Shown here: positions 1 through 10,400 of the stretch, piece by piece
How positions within the stretch are numbered: position 1 is the stretch's first letter
How the letters are laid out: the number at the start of each line of letters is the position of its first letter
NCBI GenBank assembly: GCA_949987565.1
Contig: OX465120.1
Location: 9,872,587 to 9,936,586, forward strand
DNA from: Luidia sarsii
Taxonomy: Eukaryota; Echinodermata; Asteroidea; Paxillosida; Luidiidae
DNA length: 64,000 nt
Direction of reading: 5' to 3'
The notes under the pieces: generated by a model
Told to the model about the DNA's origin: nothing
The model's database searches: none
The model's input: only the letters and a program-made list of their open reading frames with translations
Made by a program: the position numbers and the translations under genes

Positions 1-890
1 CGTTTGATTTATTGCTTAATTTGTTACTTTTCCTTCTTCGGCACCGTAACATATCAACGGCTGGTTGTCCCTCATACCACCTGTCAACCGCGGGAAAGAA
101 ATACCTATACTACTGTACATGTACTGCACATGATTTTGTTCCTCATCACAGATAAGGTCAATACCCCCGTTTCTACTCGAGTCGGGGATTTTCCCGGGTT
201 TTTTTTTTTGCGCACAGGCGGTCTGCATTTTTTTTTTTTTTTTACACCGCAGCCTAGGGGTTTTCCGCTGTAGCAGTGCAAATTCGCGCTTGAAAAGAGA
301 CTACAAGTAGTGCTGCGTTAGGAGATCAAGTTGAAATCCTGTGAAGAGGCGGAATGTGACTGGATCTTGTTGATCATGGAAGTATTTTGTCATCAAAATG
401 AAAGATGTCTTGTTAACCCTCAACTAGCCTGTAGTTTTTGTTTATAGCGTCTCAGTGATTTTTTTTTCTGCGTGTTGAGGCTTTGTGACTTTTTCGGCCA
501 TCTTGTTAGGCACATTTTGACATTAATTTTATTAAGATTGGAGGTGCCGTTCTCTGACAATGATTTTTTTTTTGACAAATCATTGTAAAATTCATGTAAA
601 TTGGGGAAATTCAATATAAAAAACTTGGAAAAATAAATATAAAAACACTGAAAACATGAACAATTCCCCCAAAAGTAATCATGAATATTATTATTGACCC
701 AGAATTAGACAAAACATTAATTTCGACATAATGCTCATTATGTATATCTCTATTACCCTGGCAAATATCATTAGAATACATCATTGAAATCCGAGATACA
801 CCCCCCCCCCCTGCTGTGAGAAATAGCCCTTCTCTTTGAGAGTTGCAAAACTCGAGCTGCTGTCAATAAGGGTCAGTCGCACTGGCTGAT
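1..890. other. Non-coding, AT-rich flank; no gene seen
   Basis: I see homopolymer T tracts (about 203-212, 229-242, 464-470, 565-572), a C run near 801-810 and otherwise unremarkable AT-rich DNA. Short open frames here have no recognisable domain and are bounded by simple sequence. No splice-flanked coding segment could be supported. Confidence 0.6.
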
Positions 891-914
891 CCTGTAACGC
901 AGGGCTAGTCTCTT

Positions 915-1383
915 AAGCCGCGTCCGCACTGGACTTAAAATGGGTAAACTAACCGAGCAAATGGGTAAATTGACCATTTTAAGTCCAGTGCGGACAGCCC
1001 AGGAAGTTTTCCTCCCAGGTAACTTACCCGACTCCAGTGGGTAGTTTAACCGACCAACTTCTGCCCGGTTAAATTGACCAGGTCAGTTTAACCGAGTCGA
1101 TAAGTCCAATCCGGACACGACGTCTCGGTAAACGACTCGGTAAAAAAACACATCCGGCGCCCCGCACGTTACGTTACTATATGCAAGACTCGTGCGGGCG
1201 CAGGGTAACAACGTGTTCGTGTACCTACAGTACATGCACATGTACATGAGTCGGTTAGTTTTACCCATCGTCTCGGTTAGTTCACCCGAGTCGAAAAGTC
1301 CAAGTGCGGACGCCGGGAAGATTTACCCATTGGAATGTTACCCACGGGCTCAGTAAAAAATAAGTCCAGTGCGGACACGGCTT
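915..1383. mobile_element. MITE with long TIRs and 9-bp target duplication (Mutator-like)
   Basis: The ends are inverted repeats: the left end reads AAGCCGCGTCCGCACTGGAC and the reverse complement of the right end is the same except for one T for C. The 9-mer TAGTCTCTT lies immediately left (906-914) and right (1384-1392), a perfect target-site duplication. Internally, motifs such as taagtccagtgcggac and gggtaaact recur in both orientations, so much of the element is palindromic. Terminal inverted repeats with 9-bp duplications are typical of Mutator-like elements (family knowledge). There is no transposase, so it is non-autonomous. A second copy lies inverted at 46911-47385. Confidence 0.8.
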
Positions 1384-1392
1384 TAGTCTCTT

Positions 1393-2200
1393 TTCGAGCT
1401 CGAAATTGCACTGCCACACCAAAACCCAAGGCTGCGGTGTATTAATAAAAGATACGTCGAAGTCTTGGGGTGAACCTCAGCTGCACTCGGCTAAATCTGC
1501 GCTGTCGTTTCGCGGGAATGCCGGTGCTTGAAAACCCCGGATATTAGAATGTCATCACTGATTACGGGCGCCCTTCACGGCAAAGGCTGCACTTGACATC
1601 CTGTTCCGGATGTCAAGAGCAAATATACAGAGTCCTAATACCGGGCTCGATACACAGACCTCGGCCGAGACAATCTGGTGGTGCGTCATCGCGCCGAAGG
1701 GTTAACCTATGTCACCTCGCTACGAGCGCGCAGTGCGCATGACGGCTGAGCTCGCAGCATGCATCCGGTGTTCCAAAGTTCGGTTAGTTTCCCAAAGTAC
1801 AGTGTCGACATAATGCGCGAGCGCCACTGGAGCTATCTGTATTGTCCTCGCGCGCGTACCACAACGGGCTGCTCCTTCGCTCGGGATTGAAGCCCTTGCA
1901 TCCTTGTGTTCGATTCAAGGGCTTTCCCTTCCAGATTTTGCGACACAAACTACAACGGGCTGACACAGACTGCAATTCCCGGACTGCCGAGTGAGAAGCA
2001 GTCGAGTCCGATCTTGACAGGAGAGAGACACACGGTAAGGGATATCCTAGCCTTGGCCCCACTCCATGAGTCTATAGTGCATGGCAGAAATCGAATCCAA
2101 TTCCTGTATAATTCAGCTCTGAAACAAGTAGTAGGACTCGAGGCAGTTGATGTCTAGTTGCAAACACACTCTTGCTTTTATGGTACACGTATCTGTTTTG
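1393..2200. other. No gene supported; GC-moderate spacer
   Basis: The segment has several open frames under 95 codons on both strands, none with a recognisable motif or splice context. A short perfect palindromic stretch, gacatcctgttccggatgtc, lies at about 1597-1616. I see nothing else. Confidence 0.4.
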
Positions 2201-2212
2201 TCCTCCACTCTG

Positions 2213-2720
2213 CCTTTGAGACAGGTCCTGCTAGTATCGAAACGTCAGGACCACTAAATTTTGAGATTTGCATTTTGGTAAAGTTAGTCAGTGAGTAGTT
2301 TGCAACATTTCTGTACTTTGCAACATGTTTGTACTCTCTACTTTGCACTTTGCCTTTGCGGAAGGTACTGTTAGGATCGTCAGGCCCTCTAACTTTTGAG
2401 ATTGATATTCAACTCTTTTTTTCATTTACTTCATAGTTGCAAACACCTTTAGTCCTTGTACTCTTTTTCTTCAAGGCCCTATACCACTTTGGTAAAGGTC
2501 AAAAGATTGCCACAGTTTGTGTGGTAAACATTTAAATATTCCAAAAAGGAAATCCTGCGAAGGATTAAGCTCAAAATAATGGTCATCTGAGAGAGTGGAA
2601 AAGGCAAAAAAAATAAAACCGTCACGGTTTTCGCACTGTTTTGTAATTATGCTCTGCCTTTGAGAAAGGTCCTGCTAGGATCGAAACGTTAGGCCCACTA
2701 AATTTTAAGATGTTTTGTAA
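2213..2720 (+). repeat. Copies of the GAAACGTCAGG interspersed repeat, interrupted by another repeat
   Basis: The module runs: ctctgcctttgaga, then ggtcctgctagga, then tcgaaacgtcagg, then an AT-rich tail with tttagtcagtaagcagtttgcaacat. It occurs at about 2213-2330, 2350-2420 and 2645-2715. Between them, about 2480-2930, lies a diverged copy of the TTTAAAGGCCCAATAC element also seen at 62168-62517. The core tcct-gct-agga is a tiny hairpin followed by CGAAACGTC. Confidence 0.65.
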
Positions 2721-2959
2721 TATAAGAAATAGTTTTTTACCCTCTAGTAATTAATAAACTATTTGTTGATACTTGAGTGAAGATTTCTAGGGAAGTACAG
2801 CATCCCAGGCCGTAAGATGTCAACATGAGGATTATATCATGACCATCTACAAACTGTGTGATTTAGAAGGAAATCTGTGGACATCGATGTTTCCCGATCT
2901 CCCCAATATGTCGTATTGCTGTAGGACGCTGTATACTATGATCGCACACAGTTTTAAAT

Positions 2960-3820
2960 TTACGACTTGTCCCCTGTGGTTAAAATGCTTTTAAACTCGA
3001 TTGGTTTTAACATAAGTGTCCGTGTCACACATTGACGATTTAGCCAGTCTGAGCGTATGCCAACGTGTAATACGTTATGGGTACGTTTTGTGTAAGTTAC
3101 ATGCACAAAGCCTTTCGACGTATGCCAGCGTATGGCTCATACGTTCCATAGACTCGGGCCGTAAGATGTACGTATAGCTATGTGCTCGTTGACACATTCA
3201 CACACGTTATTTTATACAATAGTGCCCTCATTTTTATAAGGATTTTTTAACTTAAGGGTAAAAAAGTTGACTAATTTCAGATTCCACCAAGAAAAAGAAG
3301 CTTGCTAAGGGGCCTTTGTTTGTGAACTTAACATCCCTTGATGACAGCAGAAAATAAGCATGACATGTTTATCGCAAAGATCCTTCAAAGATCACTTTGA
3401 TATTTTGGGTCAATTTCCTAAACCCGGCATAGGCTCAAGCTCAGGCTTTTTCTTTTATTTCTTTCGTCCATTTTTAAAGAACAAGGCATGAAAACGGGAG
3501 GCCAGGCCATTGGCTTCGGTTTTTTAATGTTATACTGTATTAAAAAAAATCAACTTCAACAAAGTACTCCAATTAACCTGTATTTTCAGCTTTTGGATAA
3601 CAGATACGGAGCCGGGACCAGCCGAAGTCTAAGCCAGTCAAAATAATGCTGGTAAGCTTGTGAGGTTTATTGTGGTACATGTATACATAGGCCGTCAGAC
3701 ACTGCCTGTGCAGTGGTGCGAATGGCAGGAGAAGACACATATACCACAATATACCACAGTGTGGTTTTTGTGGTATTCTGTGGTGATTGTGGTAAACAGT
3801 AGGCCTATGTGTTCTTTGTG
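2960..3820. other. Spacer; no gene seen
   Basis: This is AT-rich DNA with repeated gtatgccaacgt/acgtatgccagcg words near 3055-3140. Near 3420-3640 lies a fragment of the repeat that carries ccgaagcctaagcc and ggcttcgtctccgtctg (also at 10605, 14400, 30455, 37230 and 62600). No coding signal was recognised. Confidence 0.45.
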
Positions 3821-3821
3821 G

Positions 3822-3960
3822 AAGGTTCAAAGCTAATACCAAAACTGTTGCAAACAGCTCACTGACTAAACTGACCTGCAATACATAAATCTCAAAAGTT
3901 AGAGGGCCTGACGTTTCGATATATACTAGTAGGACCTTTCTCATAGGCAAAGGTTCAAAG
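3822..3960 (-). repeat. GAAACGTCAGG-family repeat, 3' flank of the retroelement
   Basis: The plus strand reads ctaataccaaaactgttgc, then a tgactaaactgacc stretch, then agagggcctgacgtttcga and aggacctttctcataggc. This is the same module and orientation as at 6315-6440, so the two copies flank the EN-RT remnant as direct repeats. Confidence 0.7.
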
Positions 3961-6365
3961 TATTAGGGTAAAAACGAAAGCGCGAGGCTACAGTAATTAC
4001 TATAGCTACTATCAAATTCTTACTTTATTTCATCACGATATTAGCCAATGGCCAAATTACAGTGAAGAGTACACAACAGTACATAATACTACAAATCTTT
4101 TCAAGATTGTAAAATACATTGACAAAATTAACCATTACGGCAAGAAAGCTCATGCTTTTAAATCCCCCTTTTTTTAGTAAACGGAGGATATCAAGTTTAC
4201 GATTGACTTTGGTGGAGATTTCACGTACGTTTTCATTCCATTGAAGATTGTTCTGAAACCAGACCCCGAGAATATGAGCCTGATCTACGTACAGGAGGGG
4301 ACTTTCCTTGATTTGGAGAACAGTAGTTGTAGGAGCATTATGTTTGAAACAAACCGGGAGGGCCTGACATTTAGTTGGATTGAGTTGACGTTTGTTATCA
4401 TCGGATCGGTCTAGTGACTAAATTGGTCAAGGGTTTCCTGAAGTTGGCTGTTACCCCGATGAAAACGATTTTCCGCTAGTGTTAAGTCATCAACATATTT
4501 CCAACACCTGACAGTACTATATGTGACCCGGCACAACGACATGAGGAATATCCCACCAAAACACTTTTAGAGTTAACAACGCCTGAAGTTAAAGTATCTT
4601 CACAATTCGATTACAAAAATTAATAAATTTTCTTTTTTTTTGTATTTTCGGAAATTTTAAGTATTAGAGGATATTATATTTTGATATCATTTGAAATCTA
4701 ATGTATGCTCTTTCACATCATTAGAAAACCTCAAAATCTCAAAAGTGGGGTTATTCCTCATTATGCTGTGCCGGGTCACATATAGGAGCATCGATAGCAG
4801 CATCGTTGATGATAACCTGAAATCCGATAGGTCCCAGTTTAGTTCATTGCAGGAGGCCACCGGTCAGTGTCTTGTATGAGGACAAAGACTGACTCTATCC
4901 AACACATTGCATGTGCTTGCCGAGAAAGCTACACAACCAATTGATCTCCGCACTCCCACGTGGTTGAACTTTTCAATCATTAGTCTGTGGTCAACTATTA
5001 TATCAAAAGCTTTCGAAAAGTCAGTCAACACCATTGTGCTATTATTGCCCAACCTGTCAGCACCCTTATGTAGGAAATGGAGCAAACTCACCAGATAATG
5101 GGCCGTACTTATGCCCTTAATGTTACCGAATTGCTGAAGATCTATCTTACTCTTGATATCATCCAAAACCCATTCGGTAACAAAACTCTCTGCAATTTGG
5201 GCAAAACCATCGGTTAGTGAAATAGGGCGCTGCTTATTGACATTAGGGGGGTTAGATTTTAGTATCGGAACTACAATGGCTTTCTTCCATTGTTGTGGGA
5301 CAGCATCCTCGTAAAATGAGGAATTTATAGGATGTTGCAAATAGGGATGCTGAACTCATATGCAAATTCTTTGATGATTTTGGGTGAAATGCCATCAGGG
5401 CCACTGAGCCTTGCATAAACATTCCAAGGATAGAGTTTTGGAGGGGGCAATCAGCTGGTAAAAAACCCACACATCTTGCCCAAATCAAGTGGTGGAATAT
5501 GGGAAGACACCTGAATAAAGGCATCATTGATGAAATCAGCAATCCTAGTGTGCTCTTGTTCGTTAATACCTGGGATGGATAAGGTCAGTTCAGGCTTGTC
5601 ATTGTTGGTCATCAAACGTATTTGTTGATGCCACTTTCTAGAGTCAGTCTGTTGTAATCTGCTGACCCTATTGGCATAGTAGTTTACTTTACGCTTCATT
5701 ATTTCAGTCTTCACCTGGTTACGCAAGAATATAAATTTCTGAGTTTTACGAGACTTGATCAGCGATTTAATTTTTGAATTGATCCACGGCTTATCATTAC
5801 CGTGGGTTCTGACTGTTGTTTTGGGGAAGAATGCCTCTATTGCATTTTTAACATAGAGGTAGAAGGTATCTACTTTCTCTTGGGTTGACTGAGCATCAAT
5901 GACGTTCTTCCAATTCTGGGATTGAATCCATCTTCCAAATTCGCGAATCTGGAAGTCTTTCATAGGTTGATAGGTATTTTTTTGTATTGATGAATTTGTG
6001 AATTTGGTGCCTCCTAGGTTTCCAAATAATGCATGGGTGGACGCTTTCTCCAATTGGGCTGATTGCAATATAGGATTATCATAACGGACAAAATTTGTCA
6101 TGACCAAATCTACAGTTGCACCTTTCCGGGTAGGGAATGAAATGATTTGCTTGAGATTCTGAGAACAGGTAATAGACCTGATGTTCATTCTATTAAAATC
6201 ACCAAGTAGTACAAATCCAATGTCGGTGTACCTTGTTGCTAACAAGTCCATGGTGTCTTGGAGATGAGCTTCAAGTTTGTCCTGATGCGGTGAGTTAGGG
6301 GGATTGTAAACTGATAATACCAAAAATGTTGTAAACTGTTTAGGCCTACTGACTAAAATTACCAA
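3960..6365 (-). mobile_element. Degenerate jockey/CR1-like non-LTR retrotransposon (EN + RT remnants)
   Basis: Read on the minus strand, the 5' part (about 6365-5451) encodes the C-terminal half of an apurinic-type endonuclease, with the hallmark GDFNR near its start and TVDLVMTN downstream. It is followed by a linker rich in Lys and Trp. Next, 5340-4864 encodes reverse transcriptase blocks including RPISLT and the motif A-like LTDFSKAFD. A frame change lies between about 5340 and 5450. The catalytic YVDD box follows at 4483-4497, then RT thumb-like sequence down to about 3960. The ORF is therefore broken by frameshifts and by a MITE inserted at 4523-4779 between RT blocks. It is a dead copy. 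Clade assignment beyond jockey/CR1-like is not possible by eye. Confidence 0.85.
4523..4779. mobile_element. GTGACCCGGCAC MITE copy A, TSD ATAT
   Basis: This 257-bp element starts GTGACCCGGCAC and ends GTGCCGGGTCAC. It has near-palindromic arms containing aaaacacttt and ccacttttgagattttgagg. It is flanked by ATAT at 4519-4522 and 4780-4783. It sits inside the reverse transcriptase remnant, so it inserted after that element. Sister copies are at 11799, 12309, 40318 and 45823. Confidence 0.88.
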
Positions 6366-6470
6366 AATGAAAATCTTAAAATTTAGTGGACCTGACGTTT
6401 CGATCCTTGCAGGACCTTTCTCAAAGGCAGAGTGACTCTGCCTTTGAGAAAGGTCGTAAAATAGTAGTAA
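6315..6470 (-). repeat. GAAACGTCAGG-family repeat, 5' flank of the retroelement, with inverted partner
   Basis: The module reads cctgacgtttcgatccttgc, then aggacctttctcaaaggcag. It is immediately followed by the inverted start actctgcctttgagaaaggtc, giving a short head-to-head palindrome around 6420-6450. Confidence 0.7.
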
Positions 6471-7419
6471 AATAGCTAGGCAGCCACACGAAGGGCGCCC
6501 TCATACCTCTAATACAGATTATGTGTCCCGTGTCGTTCTTGTGTTAGTGGCTGCACGCGGTGTAGTGTTTATGCTTATTGTTTAGTCTGCTGGTCTGGTA
6601 CCCATAATTAAGGAAGGCTTTGCGCACCATCTAGTCTGTTTGGGTTCGAGGCACCTGGTTATCTCTTCTGTCAGGCTTTGTTAATGTCATTACTATAGCT
6701 CTGAAACTGCTGGCAATAGAGAGGTAATCGATTGGCTGCGCAGCATCCATAGCTTCAGATAGATCGTGCACAAACCAGCATCATTGATGATGATAATTAT
6801 TTTGACCGGCGTGATAGGAAATCAGTGTACATGGGCGACGATTTAGAAATCTAGATCCGGCCTTGTGTGTACATTGTGTATGATTATGCTGAAATTATGT
6901 GGTATGGTACTGTACGAGATATTATATTGTTGCGGTTGGTATCCGCCATGCAGCCCAATTCTTCGCTCGTACCTTGCGCTCGCCGTGTGCCACGTGCAAT
7001 TTTGTGTTGCTATAGCCGAACCGCATAATTATTTCGACCCGTGTCAAAATGTGGACGTTTACAAATGGCCTGTTTGAGATCCGAACCCGTGTAAAAGAAA
7101 CTGCAATGTACGTGTAAAGGTTTTTATTGATGCATACAGATAATCTTTGATTTTTTTACCGATTGCTTTTTTTGATACTGTTTGTGTATATTACGTGTTT
7201 GTTTTGTAGTATACAATGCTTCTGATGTCTAAATTTCCCATTAATTCATAAGCATGAGTTAGCAATTCATCAGGGGTTCTGAAAAGGTGAATTGAATTTC
7301 AATTTATGTCCTTCTGAAATGTTCCCTGAAAGGATCGAAACGTTAGACCAATTTCTTTTTCTTGATTTGATTTTCAGATTTGTTGTTGGTAAGCGGGCTG
7401 GTTACCCGTGTGAAGAAAA
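6470..7419. other. Upstream region of the SLCO gene
   Basis: I see no coding sequence until the ATG at 7420. A small GAAACGT-family fragment (ctgaaaggatcgaaacgtta) lies near 7325-7350. A possible acceptor (ttgattttcag) ends at about 7379, so the last 40 bases before the ATG may be 5' UTR of the SLCO mRNA. No TATA box or initiator could be assigned with confidence. Confidence 0.4.
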
Positions 7420-10400
7420 ATGTCGGAGCAGAAGTACTCGCCGATGCCCGCAGGGGAAGAGGACGCCCCCAACGGCGGGCAGGAGGGCGCCCCCAACGGC
7501 GGGCAGGAGGGCGCCCCCAACGGCGTGCTGGAGGAGACGAACGAGAGCGAGGCGGGCACGTTCCGCGACTGGGAGCAGCACGGCTGCCTCCGCTGGTGCC
7601 CGCGCGGCCAGACCGTGGTGGCCACGGCCCTGGCCTTCCTGGCCATGATGTGCGCCCTCATCCTGAGCGACGCCTTCCACATCGGCGCCCTGAGTGGCGC
7701 CCTCACGAGTCTGGAGACGCGCTACGAGCTGAAGGCCTCCCAGCTCGGCCTGGTGGGCAGCCTGTACGAGCTGGGCAACCTGCTGCTCGTCCTGCCGCTG
7801 GTGCACGTGGTGGGGCGTCCCAACAGAAGGCGCCCTCTATGGATCGGCCTGGGCGCGCTCACCATGGCTGTTGGAACGGCCTTGGCCGCTTCGCCGCAGT
7901 TCATCTTCGGCACGTACCGGCCAGACGCACGCTCCCACGGCGGCGGCAACGAGACCGTCTCCCACGCTGCCTGCAGCTCGTCGCCTTCGTCGTCGTCGTA
8001 CCTGGTCGAGCACGAGTCCGTGTGCCAGGCTGGTGCCGTGGAGCGCAGCGTTCAACGGCGGGAGTCCCAGCTCGCCTACGCCCTGGTGGTGCTGGGCGAG
8101 GTGCTGGTCGGCTTCGGATGGACTCCAGTCATGCCTCTGTCCATGTCCTACATCGATGACAACGTCAGCACCAAGTCCTCGGCACTCTACATAGGTAGGG
8201 ACAGCGGGCAGGTATTAATGCCTTGTGGAGACCCAGTCCAATAAGTTGAATAGGTCTCCATAGAGTAATAATAAAGGTGTATAGGTCTCCACAAGAATTT
8301 CACGAAACTGGTACACGTACATATACATTTGTTTATATGCCCGATGAAAGCACTGGCGTGGAGGATTCATCGGGTATAATAGTATATACAGTAAAACACT
8401 GATGATAGTGGGAATCCAGCAGTCTCCTGACGATGGGAGCTAGAGTACATACTACCCGAAACGTTGAGTTACCGGCTCTTTTCAGAGCCATACTCCTCCT
8501 TGAAAGAGAAGCGCTACAAGGTGTCACCGCAAACCTTCCGCTTATTACCACGTGGAAGTTTTGCGCCGAGGCCACGCAACGCATCTCTTTTGAGACGGAA
8601 TGTATGTGCGGCTCTGAAAACCCCGCGTATAAGGAACAAAAAAATGGTTGGTGGGTTTCTGTGAAACACAGGTAGACCCAAGGGTATGTGCACGTGGATC
8701 TTGGTTCATTCCATTCCTCTATGTTTAAGCGTTCTTTCTATCCATTTTCCCTTGATAGGCATTATTCAGAGCATGTTCGGCTTTGGGACTATCGTTGGCT
8801 TTCTCGCCAGCGCGGCTGTATCGGGGAAATGGGTCGACTTCTATCGCGTGGACACCAACGAGATTGACGTGAGTGAATAATACCATAACAATTATCCTAT
8901 AGTTAAAAAACTAGATACGATATGAAGGGTTTTCGTGGTGGAAGAACCAAGTAGAGGGTTTGCGGTGACACAATGTAATTGTAAACCCATCTCTTTTGGG
9001 ACGGAGTGTGTTGCTCTGAAAAGAGCCGGTAACTCTTTGCATCAGGGAGAATGTCGATAAGATTTGAAGGTTTGCATGGTGTAAACACTAAGTGGAAGGT
9101 TTGCGGTGACACCATGAAACTCTTCTCTTTTGAGAAGGGGTGTGGCTTTGGAAAGATAATTCTCCTTTCGACGGGCAGAGTACACACTGCCTGAAACGTT
9201 GAGTTACCGGCTCTTCTCTGAGCCGCACTCCGTCCCAAAAGAGATGTTACATGGTGTCACCGCAAACCTTAACATAGCGTTACTATTGGCACTAGATTTC
9301 CAAGATGGCGGTAAATTCAAGTTAAAAAAAAAGATCAAAAGGCAGCGGAAAGCAATAACTAATCTTGGAAATCTAGCGCCCATGGCCTCGCTAACAGTTC
9401 GATGCATGCAATTTGCATAATGATATTAAGAAAACCTGATAGACCTTTATTTTGTTTACAAAAATTTAGCGGAAACCCACGCATGCGCACTGCATTCAAA
9501 GCTCGTGCCACTACCAACCCAAAAATATTTTGTCATGTGACTTGTGACGTGGCAAAAAGAGAGGTCTATAGTCAATGAAGCCGTTTGCCCTGTCGTTTCA
9601 ACAGCTGGTGCCCGGCGACAACCTGTGGGTGGGCGCCTGGTGGCTGGGGCTGGCGATTACCAGCGCGCTCTACTTCCTCTCCGCGCTGCCCTTCCTCGGC
9701 TTCCCCCGGCAGCTCCGCTCTCGTCCCGCGGACGACGATCCCGGTCGCTTCATGGACGAGTCCCGAGCCACGTCCTCGTCCGGTGAGGCCGAGGTGCTTC
9801 CCCTGGACCAGGGCTCCGTCAAGAAGAGCCCCCAAAATCGCATGAGCTCCTCCTTGTTGAGTACGACTTTTCTATCTCTCTCCTGACGGGCTGCAATGGT
9901 TTTATGTGGGCGCAGGCTCTGGTTGTGGCTGCAGCTTTGGCTATAGCTGTGGTTGTGGCTATGGCGATGGGATTTTGTTCCATAGCAAAGGCAAATAAAA
10001 CTTTGACTTGACCGGGACTTGAACCCGAGACCTTTGGTTTTGTGTACCAGAGCTCTTACCATCTGAGCTATCCAGCCCTTAGGCCTATAGATGGTGGCCT
10101 TCCTAAATAGTAAATTAGTCTTTGCCGGGGTGGGGCGCCAGTCAGAAGCAATTTAACCATCAACTGCCGTATATCTCCCGCTTTCATTCAGATGCAAACA
10201 ACCGATTCTTTTAAACCTCGCTACAACAGCTCCGGGAACACACAAAGTGGATACAGCTTTTTCTATTCAAGTCAAACAAATAAATGAACAAATTATCTTG
10301 ATAATTGAGTACATTTTTAAAATGTTCAACTATGTTCAAACGAAAGCTTGAATGAAGGCAAGTCCATTGAGTTGTGTTGTCTCTACGGTAGGTAATACAT

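Noticed and set aside
1906..2157. 83-codon frame near a moderately GC-rich patch
   Set aside because: No motif, no splice neighbours, and it runs into a dispersed repeat.
7292..8194. Overlapping open frames on both strands (up to 259 codons) across the first SLCO exon
   Set aside because: They are shadows of a GC-rich exon whose correct frame is fixed by the OATP motifs and splice phases.
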